DNA of 64,000 bases from Hoeflea_A sp965228435 (GTDB lineage Bacteria; Pseudomonadota; Alphaproteobacteria; Rhizobiales; Rhizobiaceae), in NCBI GenBank assembly GCA_965228435.1, contig OZ245818.1, positions 4,154,001-4,218,000 on the forward strand. Reading direction: 5' to 3'. Both the position numbers and the translations under genes were made by a program. The notes under the pieces were generated by a model, which worked only from the letters and a program-made list of their open reading frames with translations, was not told the origin of the DNA and ran no database searches. Shown here piece after piece: positions 8,801 to 18,159 of the stretch (position 1 is its first letter; each line of letters starts with the position of its first letter).

Positions 8801-9562
8801 CTATTCGGATTTACCGGCTGTGGCCGGAAACGAAATTCGCACGTCATCTTCTTCGGGCTCATAAGTGAACTGGAGCACCGAAGGGTCTGGATCGAGATTC
8901 CAATCGGAAAAGTAGATTCGGTACTGCGGCCAACCCGGTTTGCTTCGTTCGGTGCCGATCAGCATGAGCGGCAGCGGCGCGTCCTCATCCGTGGATATCC
9001 AGACCTGCCAATCTTCCTCGGCTTCCGAAAAGGCCAGATGGTAGGCCGACCGGCCGGCAATCAACGTGGCGCCAAGATAGGCGCTGTTCTCGACGTCCTT
9101 TAGCAGGTTGTCCGGCAGGTCGCGGCTGAGAATGGACCAAACTGGCAAAACGGATTCGGAACGCTCTCGTGCGGCTTTGGCCAAGGCATCGAATCCGCCC
9201 TCAAAGCTCTTGCTGGCGTAGAAGTTCTCGTTTGGTGATGCGACGCTGAACTCCGAACCATCAAAGTAGAAATCGCGGAGCGTGTTGCCGTTCTCAGTTC
9301 GGAAAACGAACCCTTTGCCGCGTTCCAGTGCGGTGGTTCCGCTGCGCAGGTAAGTTATTTTCTCTTGTTCGTCCACGACTTCGTCGTAACTGATGAACCA
9401 GCTAAAGGACATTTTGCCTTGTTCGGCGAGGAACGTCGCCGCATTCATGGCGATTTCGGTGGCGCGAGGGTCGATGTTGCGCTGCTCTTCTTCGGCTGCG
9501 GCGGTGGCGGTTGCAGCGGTCAGGAAGAGTGCGGCCATAACTGGAGTTAAACTGTCAGTCAC
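8801..9562 (-). CDS. periplasmic DUF2092-family protein
   Basis: 253 aa from a GTG at 9560-9562, which has GGAG about seven bases upstream and places a signal peptide at the very N-terminus (MTDSLTPVMAALF to ATAAAEEE). An ATG at 9598 is possible but lacks a site. The mature part matches the DUF2092 pattern: a DPRATEIAMNAATFLA opening, then strands with conserved Tyr and Phe (FYFDGSEFSVASP). These proteins resemble lipoprotein-carrier folds such as LolA/LppX. It is upstream of, and probably co-transcribed with, the peptidoglycan-binding protein, hinting at a shared envelope role. Molecular function unknown. Confidence 0.82.
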   Translation of the reverse strand: MTDSLTPVMAALFLTAATATAAAEEEQRNIDPRATEIAMNAATFLAEQGKMSFSWFISYDEVVDEQEKITYLRSGTTALERGKGFVFRTENGNTLRDFYFDGSEFSVASPNENFYASKSFEGGFDALAKAARERSESVLPVWSILSRDLPDNLLKDVENSAYLGATLIAGRSAYHLAFSEAEEDWQVWISTDEDAPLPLMLIGTERSKPGWPQYRIYFSDWNLDPDPSVLQFTYEPEEDDVRISFPATAGKSE

Positions 9563-9724
9563 TGTCGTTCTCCGCAGACGATGCCCTGTTGGAGCCATTA
9601 CTTCCTGACCGTCAGCCGGACAGTCCGTTTGACCACATTGACAAGTTTGGCCGCATATTCGTGCCTTGGCAAGCCGAGCATTTTGCCCGTGGCCTCTTGA
9701 GATCGGTGAGAAACGTTGAGCGGA

Positions 9725-12055
9725 TCAAGGATCCTTGTAGCGATTGAGGTCAAGCAGGCCGGTTGCTGTCGGTGGTTCGGTCGCCATTCTGTCTTGAAAG
9801 AAATCGGCCGTCCGCCAGAAATCCGGACTGGTGCGTCTGATCCCGAAGTCACCGATCAGGGTGTGCCAATCGGCCTTCGTCGCCACTGCCTCCAGTTGGG
9901 AGATGAACTTCGGCAGATCTGCCTTGTCCACGACGAAAAAGAAGTTCGGGTAACTGCCGAGCGGGCCATCGATGAGCGTAACCGTGTCCTTTCGCGGCTC
10001 GCGGCGCAGGTCTTCCGCAAAAAGATGGGCGACATTGGTGTGGGCCTTGTTGCGGACGAATGTGACGACGCGGTCATCGTCTCCGCGAATCTGTAGCAGC
10101 ATGACGTCCGGCAACTGCCGCACCCAAGGGGCCCGTATAGATGACAGCCGCGCCAGGGATTTCAGGCTCTCGGGCAGAGAGGAGCGGTCTTCATCGGAAC
10201 GGTTGAGAGGATCGGTTTTGATCGCAACGCTGGTGTCGCGGTTCAGAGCTTTCGACAGCAGTTCGGCCTTGGGATCGTCCGTTGTGTATTCGACCCGGGT
10301 CCCGGTTTCTATGTCGACAGGCGGCCTGAGATAGACGAAGCGCACCTTGGCGCGACCGCCGCGGTACCATGCATTGTGCAGCGGGCGTCTGATATCGGCG
10401 GGCAGGAAAGACAGGAAAAGGTCTTCGCCCTCCATGCGCAACAGGTCCATATAGATCCTTGTCGACAATTGGTGTTCGACTGGTCCGAACACGTCGAAGC
10501 CGGCGACGAGATTGTAGTAGATCCGTTCCAGGATCGGGAAGTCGATCACCCAGGCCGTTTCCGGGGTGTCGCCAATGAAGCCGCCGACGACCGTGGCATT
10601 GTCGAAATGGCGAAACACCGTGAGCACGGTCGCACCGGCGCCGGCCTGACCGGGCCAAATGGCATCGATCGATGGTCCGCTCTTCGATGGATCTGCTTCG
10701 GCATAGCGTTTTCGGCGAAGGTCCGTGTAGCGCCTATTGTGAGTCAGATAGTCGGGCACAAGGCGCTCAAGCAGCGGTCGTTCAACCTGGGCAGCCGGGA
10801 GTCCGAGAAAGGGTGTTACTTCAGCCAGATAGGCCGGGTCGGTCACCGAGAGGTCAGCGTCGGGCGCCAGGAAGCTGACCCAAAACCGGTCTTCAATGAC
10901 ATTGACCGCCACCTGGCCGTGACACACGGGACCCCGGATAAAGGTGCGAATGACATAGTCAGCGTCGTCAAGCAGGAAGCGGTAGCGCGCTTCGGCGGGA
11001 ATGGCCGCGAAGGTGGCGAACGGATTGGATGCGATTGCCGGTTCATAGGAGGGAAGAGAGGTCACCGGCCATTGGGAGGCAAAGAAAAGGTCGCGGTAGC
11101 GTTCCAGACGGTCGGACCCAAATCGATAGACGATATGGGTTTTGTGAAGGATCGTCTCGTTGATAGGCCTCAGACGGTAATAGACCTCCGTCGTGCCGGG
11201 ATCGTCGTAGGGCCGGCGGGTCGCCACCACATCGATCGGCGTGCCCGGCGGCGTCTTGGAGCGGACGAGTTCGAAATAGACGCCCGGAAACCCGGGGATG
11301 TAGAGGTGCGCGATAAAAAGGTGTTCGTATATATAGCGGGCAACTAGTTTGCTGCGGTTATCGGTGCCATTGAGAAATTTCTCCCAGGCGGCAACATTTG
11401 CAACGAGTTCGGTATCGAGCGTCAACGGCCGCTGCAGCGGCGGAGAACCGGCCTCAATCCAATCGGACAGTTGTTTCCATTCAATATCACTGAGTGGCGC
11501 GGTTCCATAAGGCATTCCGCCGAGCGGAGTGCGTGTTTCGTAGCGAAGCATCTCCGCTGGAGCCGGACAGGCCAGTTTGCGTTTTATATCAAGATCGATG
11601 GCTTTCGGTAGCGGTTCATTCTGGGGAAGCGGATGGGCTCGGCCCAGAGCCAGCATACGTTCAAGCACCGAGCGCTGGTCGCCACTGCCGTGTAAGACAT
11701 CGAAAAATCCAAGGTCGCGCCACTGCTCGACTGTCGTCGCGTCGATGCCAAGCCGGGTCAACGGCGCTTCGGTCAATCGGGAGGGTTCATAAATACGCTC
11801 TTTGTTTGCGCCGCGGAGCAGACCTTGATCGGAGGACATGCGGAATTGGCACGGCCCGTCGTAGCAACCATGACAAACGACACAGCGACGATCGATCGTG
11901 CTGCGAATTGTGTCGTTTTGTTGGGCCAAGGTGGACGTGGTCGCAAGGACGACGTTCAACCACACCAGAACAGCGGATAGCAGGAGGGTCTGAAAGAAAC
12001 GCAGCGCAGTTGCTGCCGATCCTCTTTGCTCGAGGCGCATCTGGCGGATTCTCAA
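9725..12055 (-). CDS. cti: fatty acid cis/trans isomerase (periplasmic, haem c)
   Basis: Converts cis unsaturated phospholipid acyl chains to trans in situ, a fast membrane-stiffening response to solvents and heat, acting from the periplasm. 776 aa, the usual length. After a signal/anchor helix (about residues 18-43) comes the haem c motif CVVCH near residue 60. The rest matches the CTI family throughout (DWIEAGSPP, YIYEHLFIAHLYIPG, YYRLRPINETILHKTH). The start is a TTG at 12053-12055: AGGAGG sits five bases upstream, and the TTG overlaps the stop of the acetyltransferase gene (TTGA). The first ATG is 15 bases later and lacks a site. The enzyme is best known from Pseudomonas and Vibrio. Confidence 0.93.
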   Translation of the reverse strand: MRIRQMRLEQRGSAATALRFFQTLLLSAVLVWLNVVLATTSTLAQQNDTIRSTIDRRCVVCHGCYDGPCQFRMSSDQGLLRGANKERIYEPSRLTEAPLTRLGIDATTVEQWRDLGFFDVLHGSGDQRSVLERMLALGRAHPLPQNEPLPKAIDLDIKRKLACPAPAEMLRYETRTPLGGMPYGTAPLSDIEWKQLSDWIEAGSPPLQRPLTLDTELVANVAAWEKFLNGTDNRSKLVARYIYEHLFIAHLYIPGFPGVYFELVRSKTPPGTPIDVVATRRPYDDPGTTEVYYRLRPINETILHKTHIVYRFGSDRLERYRDLFFASQWPVTSLPSYEPAIASNPFATFAAIPAEARYRFLLDDADYVIRTFIRGPVCHGQVAVNVIEDRFWVSFLAPDADLSVTDPAYLAEVTPFLGLPAAQVERPLLERLVPDYLTHNRRYTDLRRKRYAEADPSKSGPSIDAIWPGQAGAGATVLTVFRHFDNATVVGGFIGDTPETAWVIDFPILERIYYNLVAGFDVFGPVEHQLSTRIYMDLLRMEGEDLFLSFLPADIRRPLHNAWYRGGRAKVRFVYLRPPVDIETGTRVEYTTDDPKAELLSKALNRDTSVAIKTDPLNRSDEDRSSLPESLKSLARLSSIRAPWVRQLPDVMLLQIRGDDDRVVTFVRNKAHTNVAHLFAEDLRREPRKDTVTLIDGPLGSYPNFFFVVDKADLPKFISQLEAVATKADWHTLIGDFGIRRTSPDFWRTADFFQDRMATEPPTATGLLDLNRYKDP

Positions 12056-12486
12056 AGAGCCCTCCTGAGGAACCAACGGCGGTGGCTGGCAGGATGCTGG
12101 TCAGCCCCATTTTCCAATTGCCCGAATATTTCGTAGCCCAGTCGGCGGTAAAAGGCCATTGCCTGCGGATTGGAGGTGTCGAGCCAGACACCGTGGCAGC
12201 CGGCATCCCGGGCTTTTTCCTCGGCTTGCCGCATCAATCGTCGGCCGACCCCATTGTTGCGGCATTTGTCGTTTACCCAGAGCATCTTGATCAGCATCCA
12301 GCCATAGGAGGTCACAGCTGTGAGCCCGCCTACGAGCCTGTTTTCAGGGTCTCTTGCGGCCAGCACCAGGCTTGAGTTTTTGGCTTGGGGAAGGGTACTC
12401 CGCAGCGATTCAGTGAGTGCGCGCTCGATCTCGCCGATCGCCTCGGAGCTGTCTTCGAAGATCCGTATGCCTTCCGTATTTTCCAT
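12052..12486 (-). CDS. GNAT-family N-acetyltransferase
   Basis: Acetyl-CoA-dependent N-acyltransferase, 144 aa from the ATG at 12484-12486; a GGGAAGG site lies upstream. The core is visible: VGGLTAVTSYGWMLIKMLWV (beta4), then the acetyl-CoA loop CRNNGVGRRLMRQAEEKA (R/Q-x-x-G-x-G/A type), and the C-terminal GVWLDTSNPQAMAFYRRLGY motif. A longer open frame upstream overlaps the glycosyltransferase on the other strand and is not used. It is translationally coupled to cti, so the acceptor might be a toxin or membrane-stress metabolite; this is a guess. Confidence 0.9.
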   Translation of the reverse strand: MENTEGIRIFEDSSEAIGEIERALTESLRSTLPQAKNSSLVLAARDPENRLVGGLTAVTSYGWMLIKMLWVNDKCRNNGVGRRLMRQAEEKARDAGCHGVWLDTSNPQAMAFYRRLGYEIFGQLENGADQHPASHRRWFLRRAL

Positions 12487-12543
12487 GATTTTGGCCTTCC
12501 CTGTTGCAGCCTTCAGCATTCGTTTGACTTGTGTTTGAAGCCG

Positions 12544-13371
12544 ATGCAAATAGGCCGCATGCGCGACGTTGAGTATTTTGCGATCAATCTTCGCAGAAGC
12601 GAAGACCGGTGGGCCGCGATTGCGTCGGCGGCCCGCACGCACAATATCGACCTGAAGCGCATTGATGCTCTCGATGGGCGCGACTACGCCGTTGACCAGT
12701 GGGATGGCTTCGATGTCGACAAGTTCGAGAAGTGCAACGGCCGCGCGCCCATACCCGGAGAATTCGGCTGCTACCTGAGCCATGTCAAGGCATTGCGTGC
12801 ATTTCTCGACGGTGGTGCAGATTCCGCCGTCATTCTCGAAGACGATGCCGTGTTAAACGGTGACCTCGTTCCCTTTGCGCAGCACCTTTCGCTGCAGTTT
12901 GGCAACAGCAACTACCTGGTTCGACTGACCTCGCACCGGCAACCAATGTTTGAAGAATTGCTGGAAAGCCCGACGGGCGTTTCAATCGGTCAATGCTGGT
13001 TTGGTCCGACAGGCAGTTCGGCAGCCTACTGGTTGTCCCGCCCTGCCGCTGAACGCCTTCTAGGCAATTTGCTGCCCGGTTACCTGTCCGTCGATACCAT
13101 GCTCGAACGCAGTTGGGAGACCGGTGTCACCGCACTTCTTGTAAAGCCGAACCTTTTGTCCATACCTTCGCCTCAGAATTCGGTCTTGGTTTCGGAGATC
13201 GGATACGATGCCGGTAAATTTCCTTGGTTTCGTCGCATGGGCGCGTTTGTCTTTCGCATGCAGCAGTTGTGGAGCCGGCTTTTCTTCTGCCTGCGAACCA
13301 GGAGCGTTTACTCGGACCGAAAGGGCACCGACCGAAGGGACGAACAGCTCTACGACGTCGAAGGACTTTGA
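12544..13371 (+). CDS. glycosyltransferase family 25 (LPS biosynthesis type)
   Basis: 275 aa. It shows the GT25 layout: N-terminal FAINLRRSEDRW, central GEFGCYLSHVKALRAFL, then the metal/nucleotide-sugar motif AVILEDDAV. These enzymes add galactose or related sugars to lipooligosaccharide or other surface glycans in the cytoplasm. The C-terminus (about residues 220-245) is aromatic and basic, consistent with membrane association. The ATG at 12544 is used; a second in-frame ATG at 12559 is equally possible. A membrane protein resembling O-antigen ligases follows 75 bp downstream on the same strand, supporting a surface polysaccharide role. Confidence 0.87.
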   Translation: MQIGRMRDVEYFAINLRRSEDRWAAIASAARTHNIDLKRIDALDGRDYAVDQWDGFDVDKFEKCNGRAPIPGEFGCYLSHVKALRAFLDGGADSAVILEDDAVLNGDLVPFAQHLSLQFGNSNYLVRLTSHRQPMFEELLESPTGVSIGQCWFGPTGSSAAYWLSRPAAERLLGNLLPGYLSVDTMLERSWETGVTALLVKPNLLSIPSPQNSVLVSEIGYDAGKFPWFRRMGAFVFRMQQLWSRLFFCLRTRSVYSDRKGTDRRDEQLYDVEGL

Positions 13372-13446
13372 CAGCAGTCAGCCGTATCTGCAATTTGTAC
13401 GGGCAAGTGGGGCGGTGGCGACGGCCACAGAGCGACGGTTCGGGTG

Positions 13447-14664
13447 ATGCGCGTCGGGCTATTTCGAATATTTCGGTGGCGATATCGCTACATCGACCAC
13501 GTACTGCTCCTGCTTGCTCCGTTGTTGCTTGTCTTTTGGCGCAATGGTTTCGGCATCGTGGCCGTGGCGTTTTTCGCGGTTGGTATCTGGCTTTATTGCG
13601 GCCGCCATCATGTCAGCCGATATGCTGACCCCGGGCTGTTTCGAGCATCGATGGCCGTGGGCCTCTATTCACTCGGACGCTGGGCCGTGGACCTGATCAA
13701 TGTGTCGAATACAGATCAGATCGAGCTGCCTTACTTTGCCTTGCTCGCCTTTCTACCCTTTGTTCCTGTCGGCCTGGTCCTGGTTCGAGAACCGCTCGAC
13801 GCCCTCGTAAAGGGATGTCGGGTCGCGATCGTTGCCGCCGCTGTGGTCGGAGCTTACCACCTTGCCATCGGGACCGAGCGTTACGGCTTCGGCACGAACG
13901 AGTTGATTGCCGCCTACTTTTTCATGATTTTCGCATGCGTGGCCCGTTTTCGCCTTTCCGGCGATCCAGTGTGGCGACCCGGGCTCTGGTTCTTCTATTT
14001 GGCCTTGCTGCCGACCGCTGCAGCGTCGGCACGCATCGTAATCCTGTTTTTCTTCATTGCCGCACTCTACGACGCATGGCGATTGTCGCTTCGCCTCTAC
14101 GGGCAACGTCGCTTCGCGCTGCTGGTGGGTTGTGTTTTGCTTTTCGGAGTGTTTTGCGCATTGATCCTGGCCATCCCGCAAGTTGCACTCCGGATCGAGT
14201 ATCTGATGGTGCAATTGTCCCTGGTGCTGCAAGGCGACTATGGAAACGATACGCTCCGAATCGTTATCTGGAGGCTTGGGCTCGAGCAGTTTTTGCAGCA
14301 TCCGATTTTCGGGGTTGGCCAAAATACGGCAGTGATCGTTGCCAATGAGCAACTCGCAGCGATGGATTTGCGAACCGGCTTCCGACATTTCCACAACATG
14401 GCGCTTGATGTCCTGGCTTTCTCAGGCCTGGTCGGCGGGGGACTGCTCGTCTGGTTTGGCGTTGCTGCCTACAAATCAGTCCGCGGCAATGCCGATGGCA
14501 AGGATTGGAAACGCAACGTCAATCTCCTGTTCGTTGGCATTGGTCTCTATGGACTGACGGGCTCGTTCATCAGTGACGAACGGATGCTGATGCTGACCGG
14601 TCTGGCCCTGGGCACGCTGGCAATCACAAGCAAGCGGGCGGAGATCCGGCAAGCTCGTCAATAG
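13447..14664 (+). CDS. O-antigen ligase/polymerase-like (Wzy/WaaL) membrane protein
   Basis: About 405 aa with roughly ten to twelve hydrophobic helices. A larger periplasmic loop near residues 255-320 contains an Arg-rich segment and a GVGQNT...FRHFHNMALDVLAFSGLVGG stretch. That loop with HN and its following helix is the hallmark of the PF04932 ligase/polymerase family. Start is ATG 13447 or the GTG immediately before it. Acts at the periplasmic face on undecaprenyl-linked glycans. Coupled in position to the GT25 gene. Ligase and polymerase cannot be told apart from sequence. Its 3' end overlaps the convergent DUF930 gene by 7 bp. Confidence 0.8.
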   Translation: MRVGLFRIFRWRYRYIDHVLLLLAPLLLVFWRNGFGIVAVAFFAVGIWLYCGRHHVSRYADPGLFRASMAVGLYSLGRWAVDLINVSNTDQIELPYFALLAFLPFVPVGLVLVREPLDALVKGCRVAIVAAAVVGAYHLAIGTERYGFGTNELIAAYFFMIFACVARFRLSGDPVWRPGLWFFYLALLPTAAASARIVILFFFIAALYDAWRLSLRLYGQRRFALLVGCVLLFGVFCALILAIPQVALRIEYLMVQLSLVLQGDYGNDTLRIVIWRLGLEQFLQHPIFGVGQNTAVIVANEQLAAMDLRTGFRHFHNMALDVLAFSGLVGGGLLVWFGVAAYKSVRGNADGKDWKRNVNLLFVGIGLYGLTGSFISDERMLMLTGLALGTLAITSKRAEIRQARQ

Positions 14665-15401
14665 CGTGCCGGCAGGTAATGCGCGTCCCAGTCCTTTCGA
14701 GGGATCGGGTCACCGACACTGAATTCAAAAGCTGTCACGGTGACGAGGTCGGCTGTTACCTCGCAGCGGTATTTTAGATTGTACCATTTTCGTTTGCTTC
14801 TGAACGCAGCTCCGTCAGCTTGCACGACGTTACCGGTGACCAGAGTATCGGCCATCGCGTAGGCGACCAGACGCTCGGGCTCGTAGTCGCCATTCCAGGC
14901 CTGAACCTGCTCCATGGCTTCCAGATTGCACAGTTGCTCGCGGCGGTCGATATCGCTGAGCTGCCGAAGGGCAAGACGGGCCTGACGACTTCGAGGATCT
15001 TCCAGCACCGTGCCGGAGAGGATTTTGGTCACCTTTATCATGCCTGTCCCCTTTGGTTTGGGCGGTATTGGCAATGATACCGGGCGGCCGGTGAAACGGT
15101 CCGGCGACGGAGTGGCATGGACCGGTTGTGGTGTTTCGGCATCCGTCTGCAAAACGGCTGGTTCAGTTGCAGCCTCAAACTGCTGCGGCGTCAGGATCTG
15201 AACCAGGATCTTTTCCGGCTGCGACTGCGCCCAGCGTTTTTGCGGAATCGAGATAAGGATTGCGACCAGCAGCACGTGGACAATGATGGACCCCGACAAG
15301 GGCCATGGCGTACGGTCGTCCCGGCCAGTTTTGGCGGTCGCACGCCCACCGCCCGCAATCGCAGGACAGACATCATGCGTCGGCCACGTGGCTGCCGGCA
15401 T
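14658..15401 (-). CDS. DUF930 protein with TonB-like N-terminal anchor
   Basis: About 247 aa. A hydrophobic helix at about residues 35-55 (SIIVHVLLVAILISI) is followed by a Pro/Thr-rich linker and then the DUF930 domain: QLCNLEAMEQVQAWN, PERLVAYAMADT, ADGAAFRSKRKWYNLKY and FEFSVGDPIPRKDWDAHYLP. Two Cys (in QLCNLEA and YRCEV) probably pair in the periplasm. The topology resembles TonB, but no TonB C-terminal domain is present. Function unknown; I associate the family with Hyphomicrobiales. The start is uncertain because no strong ribosome site precedes 15401. Confidence 0.8.
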   Translation of the reverse strand: MPAATWPTHDVCPAIAGGGRATAKTGRDDRTPWPLSGSIIVHVLLVAILISIPQKRWAQSQPEKILVQILTPQQFEAATEPAVLQTDAETPQPVHATPSPDRFTGRPVSLPIPPKPKGTGMIKVTKILSGTVLEDPRSRQARLALRQLSDIDRREQLCNLEAMEQVQAWNGDYEPERLVAYAMADTLVTGNVVQADGAAFRSKRKWYNLKYRCEVTADLVTVTAFEFSVGDPIPRKDWDAHYLPARY

Positions 15402-15575
15402 CGTCCGAATTCCGCCCAGTTTTCAAACCCCTTCTTCTCGAATAGGGCGGGTTCTTGGCGAGAGCGTGCCCGGACAAGGGTGATCACGTTAACAATTGCG
15501 TATCGGCCTGTAATGTTGCGTTAGAGCCAAGCGCCTTTCGGACCGCGCAACTGGATTTGCAGGAGACTAGAGCTT

Positions 15576-16550
15576 CTAGGCGTTTTGGGATGATCCGGAT
15601 CGCTTGAGCCCGACCCGCAATTTGGGCGTCTTTTCCGGGAACAGGCCTGATCGGAAGCGCTGCAAGACGAATTGCAGCAGAAGTCCGACAAGCAGCATGC
15701 GGATATAGGAACTGCGCGCGGCCCAGTCGGGCGGCAGTTGCTGGGTGACGATCTCGGTCATCGACCAGATCGCCCAGATCACCAGAGCACCAGCGATGGC
15801 ACCGATATTGTTGCCGCTGCCGCCGGAAATCAGCATGACCCAGGCGAGGAAGGTAATCAGCAGAGGTTCCGTCGCATCCGGGCTGAAGAACTTGAAATAA
15901 TGTGCGCTGAGAGCACCGGCGACGCCCATGAAGATAGCGCCGACCACAAAGGTCTGTGTGCGAAAGCGTTGCACATCCTTGCCGATCGATGCGGCGGCCT
16001 CTTCATTGTCGCGGATGGCCCGCATGACGCGTCCCCAGGGGCTCTGCTGCAGGCGTCTGGCGACCAGGAAGGTGATGGCCACGATCAACCACACGAAGAC
16101 CACGAAGACGAGTTCGCTTTCGCGCCCGGTAAAGATGGATTGCAGGGGCCTGGGGATGCGCGACACCCCAAGGCTGCCATTGGTCAGCCATTCTTCGTTG
16201 ATGATGGACAGGCGAATGATTTCGGCAATGCCAATGGAGGCCATGGCCAGATAGTCGGCCTTCAATCGCACGCAAATACGGGCGATCATCCAGCCGACGA
16301 TGCCCGACGCGATGCCGGCGCTGATCAGGCCGACAATGATCGGCAGGTCAAATCCGCCGACATGGGCATTGGAACTTGCGGCCGTCAGGATCGCGCCGGT
16401 ATAGGCTCCGATGGCGTAGAAACCGGCGATGCCGGCATTGAACAGGCCGCCAAAGCCCCATTGCATGTTGAGCGCCAGGCACAGGATGGCATAGATACCG
16501 CCCATGGTGAGAAAGGTCACCGCGTAAAAGAGGATGCCGCTCAGATCCAT
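15576..16550 (-). CDS. livM: branched-chain amino acid type ABC transporter permease LivM
   Basis: 324 aa inner-membrane permease with eight or so helices. LivM features are present: an N-terminal LALNMQWGFGGLFNAGIAGFYAIGAY segment (the family's LGFxGLxxxGHAAFxGIGAY-like region) and the cytoplasmic coupling loop RRLQQSPWGRVMRAIRDNEEAAASIGKDV. Last gene of the liv operon, overlapping livH by one base. With LivH it forms the channel for an amino acid, urea or amide-type substrate; the family is broad and the real ligand may not be a branched-chain amino acid. Confidence 0.93.
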   Translation of the reverse strand: MDLSGILFYAVTFLTMGGIYAILCLALNMQWGFGGLFNAGIAGFYAIGAYTGAILTAASSNAHVGGFDLPIIVGLISAGIASGIVGWMIARICVRLKADYLAMASIGIAEIIRLSIINEEWLTNGSLGVSRIPRPLQSIFTGRESELVFVVFVWLIVAITFLVARRLQQSPWGRVMRAIRDNEEAAASIGKDVQRFRTQTFVVGAIFMGVAGALSAHYFKFFSPDATEPLLITFLAWVMLISGGSGNNIGAIAGALVIWAIWSMTEIVTQQLPPDWAARSSYIRMLLVGLLLQFVLQRFRSGLFPEKTPKLRVGLKRSGSSQNA

Positions 16551-17437
16551 CAGATCATCCTCCCCTTGAACAGGCCCTGTGGCTTGAAGATCAGAATCAG
16601 CACCATGATGACGAAGGCAACGGCGGTCTTGTAGCTCGGCGCAATCAGGCTGAACCCGAACAGCGGATAGGTGCAGATTTCTTCGGCGATGCCGATGATC
16701 AGACCGCCGGCGATGGCTCCCAGCGGCTTGCCGATGCCACCCAGAAGGGCCGAAGCGAACATAGGCAGGAGCAGGTTCCAGCCGAGATTGGTCTGCACGT
16801 CAGTATCGAGGCCGACGAACACGCCGGCAATGGCCGCAAGGGCTGCGCCGATGATCCAGGTCCAGCGTATGACCCGTTCGGTGTCGAGGCCTGCAACACT
16901 GGCCAGCGAGGGGTCGTCGGCAACGGCACGCATCGACTTGCCCATCACCGTTCGGGTGAGAAACAGGTGCAACGCGACGGTCAGGACCGCCGTCGAGATG
17001 ATGATCTGCACGTGGCGGGTTGCCAGCCGGAACGTGTCGAACAGTACCATCGGCTTCTGGAATCCGGTCATGTAGACCTGACTTTCCGTTCCCCAAATCG
17101 TCTGAACGAGGGACCGCAGAACCAGCGCAATGCCAAAGGATGCGATGACTGTGTAGATGGTCGGCAGGTCACGCAGCGGCCGGTAGAACAGCCGATCTGC
17201 GAACAGGGCCACGATGCATGTGACCGCTATGGCCACGGGAATGGCAGCCAGCGCCGGAACACCCAGAACCCAGACTGCGGTGAGCGCCGCATAGGCGCCG
17301 ACGGTCATCAGATCGCCATGGGCAAAATGCGCAAAGCGCAAGATGCCGAAGATCATCGATATGCCGACGGCGCCCAAAGCGTAAATGCTGCCGAGCGTAA
17401 CGCCCGGAATCAGGTAGAAGTTGATGAAGTCGATCAT
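16550..17437 (-). CDS. livH: branched-chain amino acid type ABC transporter permease LivH
   Basis: 295 aa inner-membrane permease with the standard LivH pattern: GVTLGSIYALGAVGISMIFG near the N-terminus, FAHGDLMTVGAYAA, and the coupling loop TVMGKSMRAVADDPSLASVAGLD. A C-terminal GGIGKPLGAIAGGLIIGIAEEI segment matches the family. Its ATG overlaps the livF stop by four bases. The partner is LivM, directly downstream. Confidence 0.93.
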   Translation of the reverse strand: MIDFINFYLIPGVTLGSIYALGAVGISMIFGILRFAHFAHGDLMTVGAYAALTAVWVLGVPALAAIPVAIAVTCIVALFADRLFYRPLRDLPTIYTVIASFGIALVLRSLVQTIWGTESQVYMTGFQKPMVLFDTFRLATRHVQIIISTAVLTVALHLFLTRTVMGKSMRAVADDPSLASVAGLDTERVIRWTWIIGAALAAIAGVFVGLDTDVQTNLGWNLLLPMFASALLGGIGKPLGAIAGGLIIGIAEEICTYPLFGFSLIAPSYKTAVAFVIMVLILIFKPQGLFKGRMI

Positions 17438-18159
17438 TGCGGCGCGCCTCCACCCAGGAAGGAGCGCCTGACTTCCTCATCGGCCAGCAATTGCGCGCCA
17501 GTGCCCTCGAACGCATTTTCGCCGTTGACCAGAACATAGGCGTAGTCGGCGACATAAAGCGCCTGTTTGGCGTTTTGCTCGACCATCAGGATGGAGACGC
17601 CGGTGTCGCGGACCTGCTGTAGCAGATCGAAGATAACTTCCAGATAGGCTGGCGACAGGCCGGCGGTCGGTTCGTCCAGCAGAATCAGCTTTGGGTCGCT
17701 CATCAGTGCCCGGCCGACCGCGACCATCTGCCTCTGGCCACCGGACAATTCACCCGCCTCCTGGCGCAGTTTGCCCTTGAGGTCCGGAAACAGGTCGAGA
17801 ATCTTTTCCTTCGTCGCCTTGGCGTCCGGAGGCGGCGCGGCAAAAGTCCCAACGTCGAGATTCTCCTCCACGCTCAAGGTCGGAAAGACGTTGTGGGTCT
17901 GCGGCACTGCCGAGATGCCCATGGGCACCAGGTCCTGGGTGCGCGCATTGAAAATCGACGTCCCGTCGAACAGGATCTCGCCCGCAAGATGATCGTTTAG
18001 GCTGAACACGGCCTTCAACAGTGTCGACTTGCCGGCTCCGTTGGGCCCGATGATCGTCGTGATCTGTTGGTGATCAACGTGCATGTTGATGTTGGTGATG
18101 ATCGGCTGACCACCATAACCGGCGCTGACGTCGATCACGTCGAGGATACGCTCGCTCAT
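17434..18159 (-). CDS. livF: branched-chain amino acid type ABC transporter ATPase LivF
   Basis: 241 aa ABC ATPase. Walker A GPNGAGKST is near residue 38, the signature ELSGGQRQMVAVGRALM follows, and Walker B is LILLDEPTAGLSP. The switch His is probably replaced in the VEQN motif, as is normal for LivF. It begins inside the livG stop (ATGA overlap). It pairs with LivG to form the ATPase heterodimer on the cytoplasmic side. Confidence 0.94.
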   Translation of the reverse strand: MSERILDVIDVSAGYGGQPIITNINMHVDHQQITTIIGPNGAGKSTLLKAVFSLNDHLAGEILFDGTSIFNARTQDLVPMGISAVPQTHNVFPTLSVEENLDVGTFAAPPPDAKATKEKILDLFPDLKGKLRQEAGELSGGQRQMVAVGRALMSDPKLILLDEPTAGLSPAYLEVIFDLLQQVRDTGVSILMVEQNAKQALYVADYAYVLVNGENAFEGTGAQLLADEEVRRSFLGGGAPQ

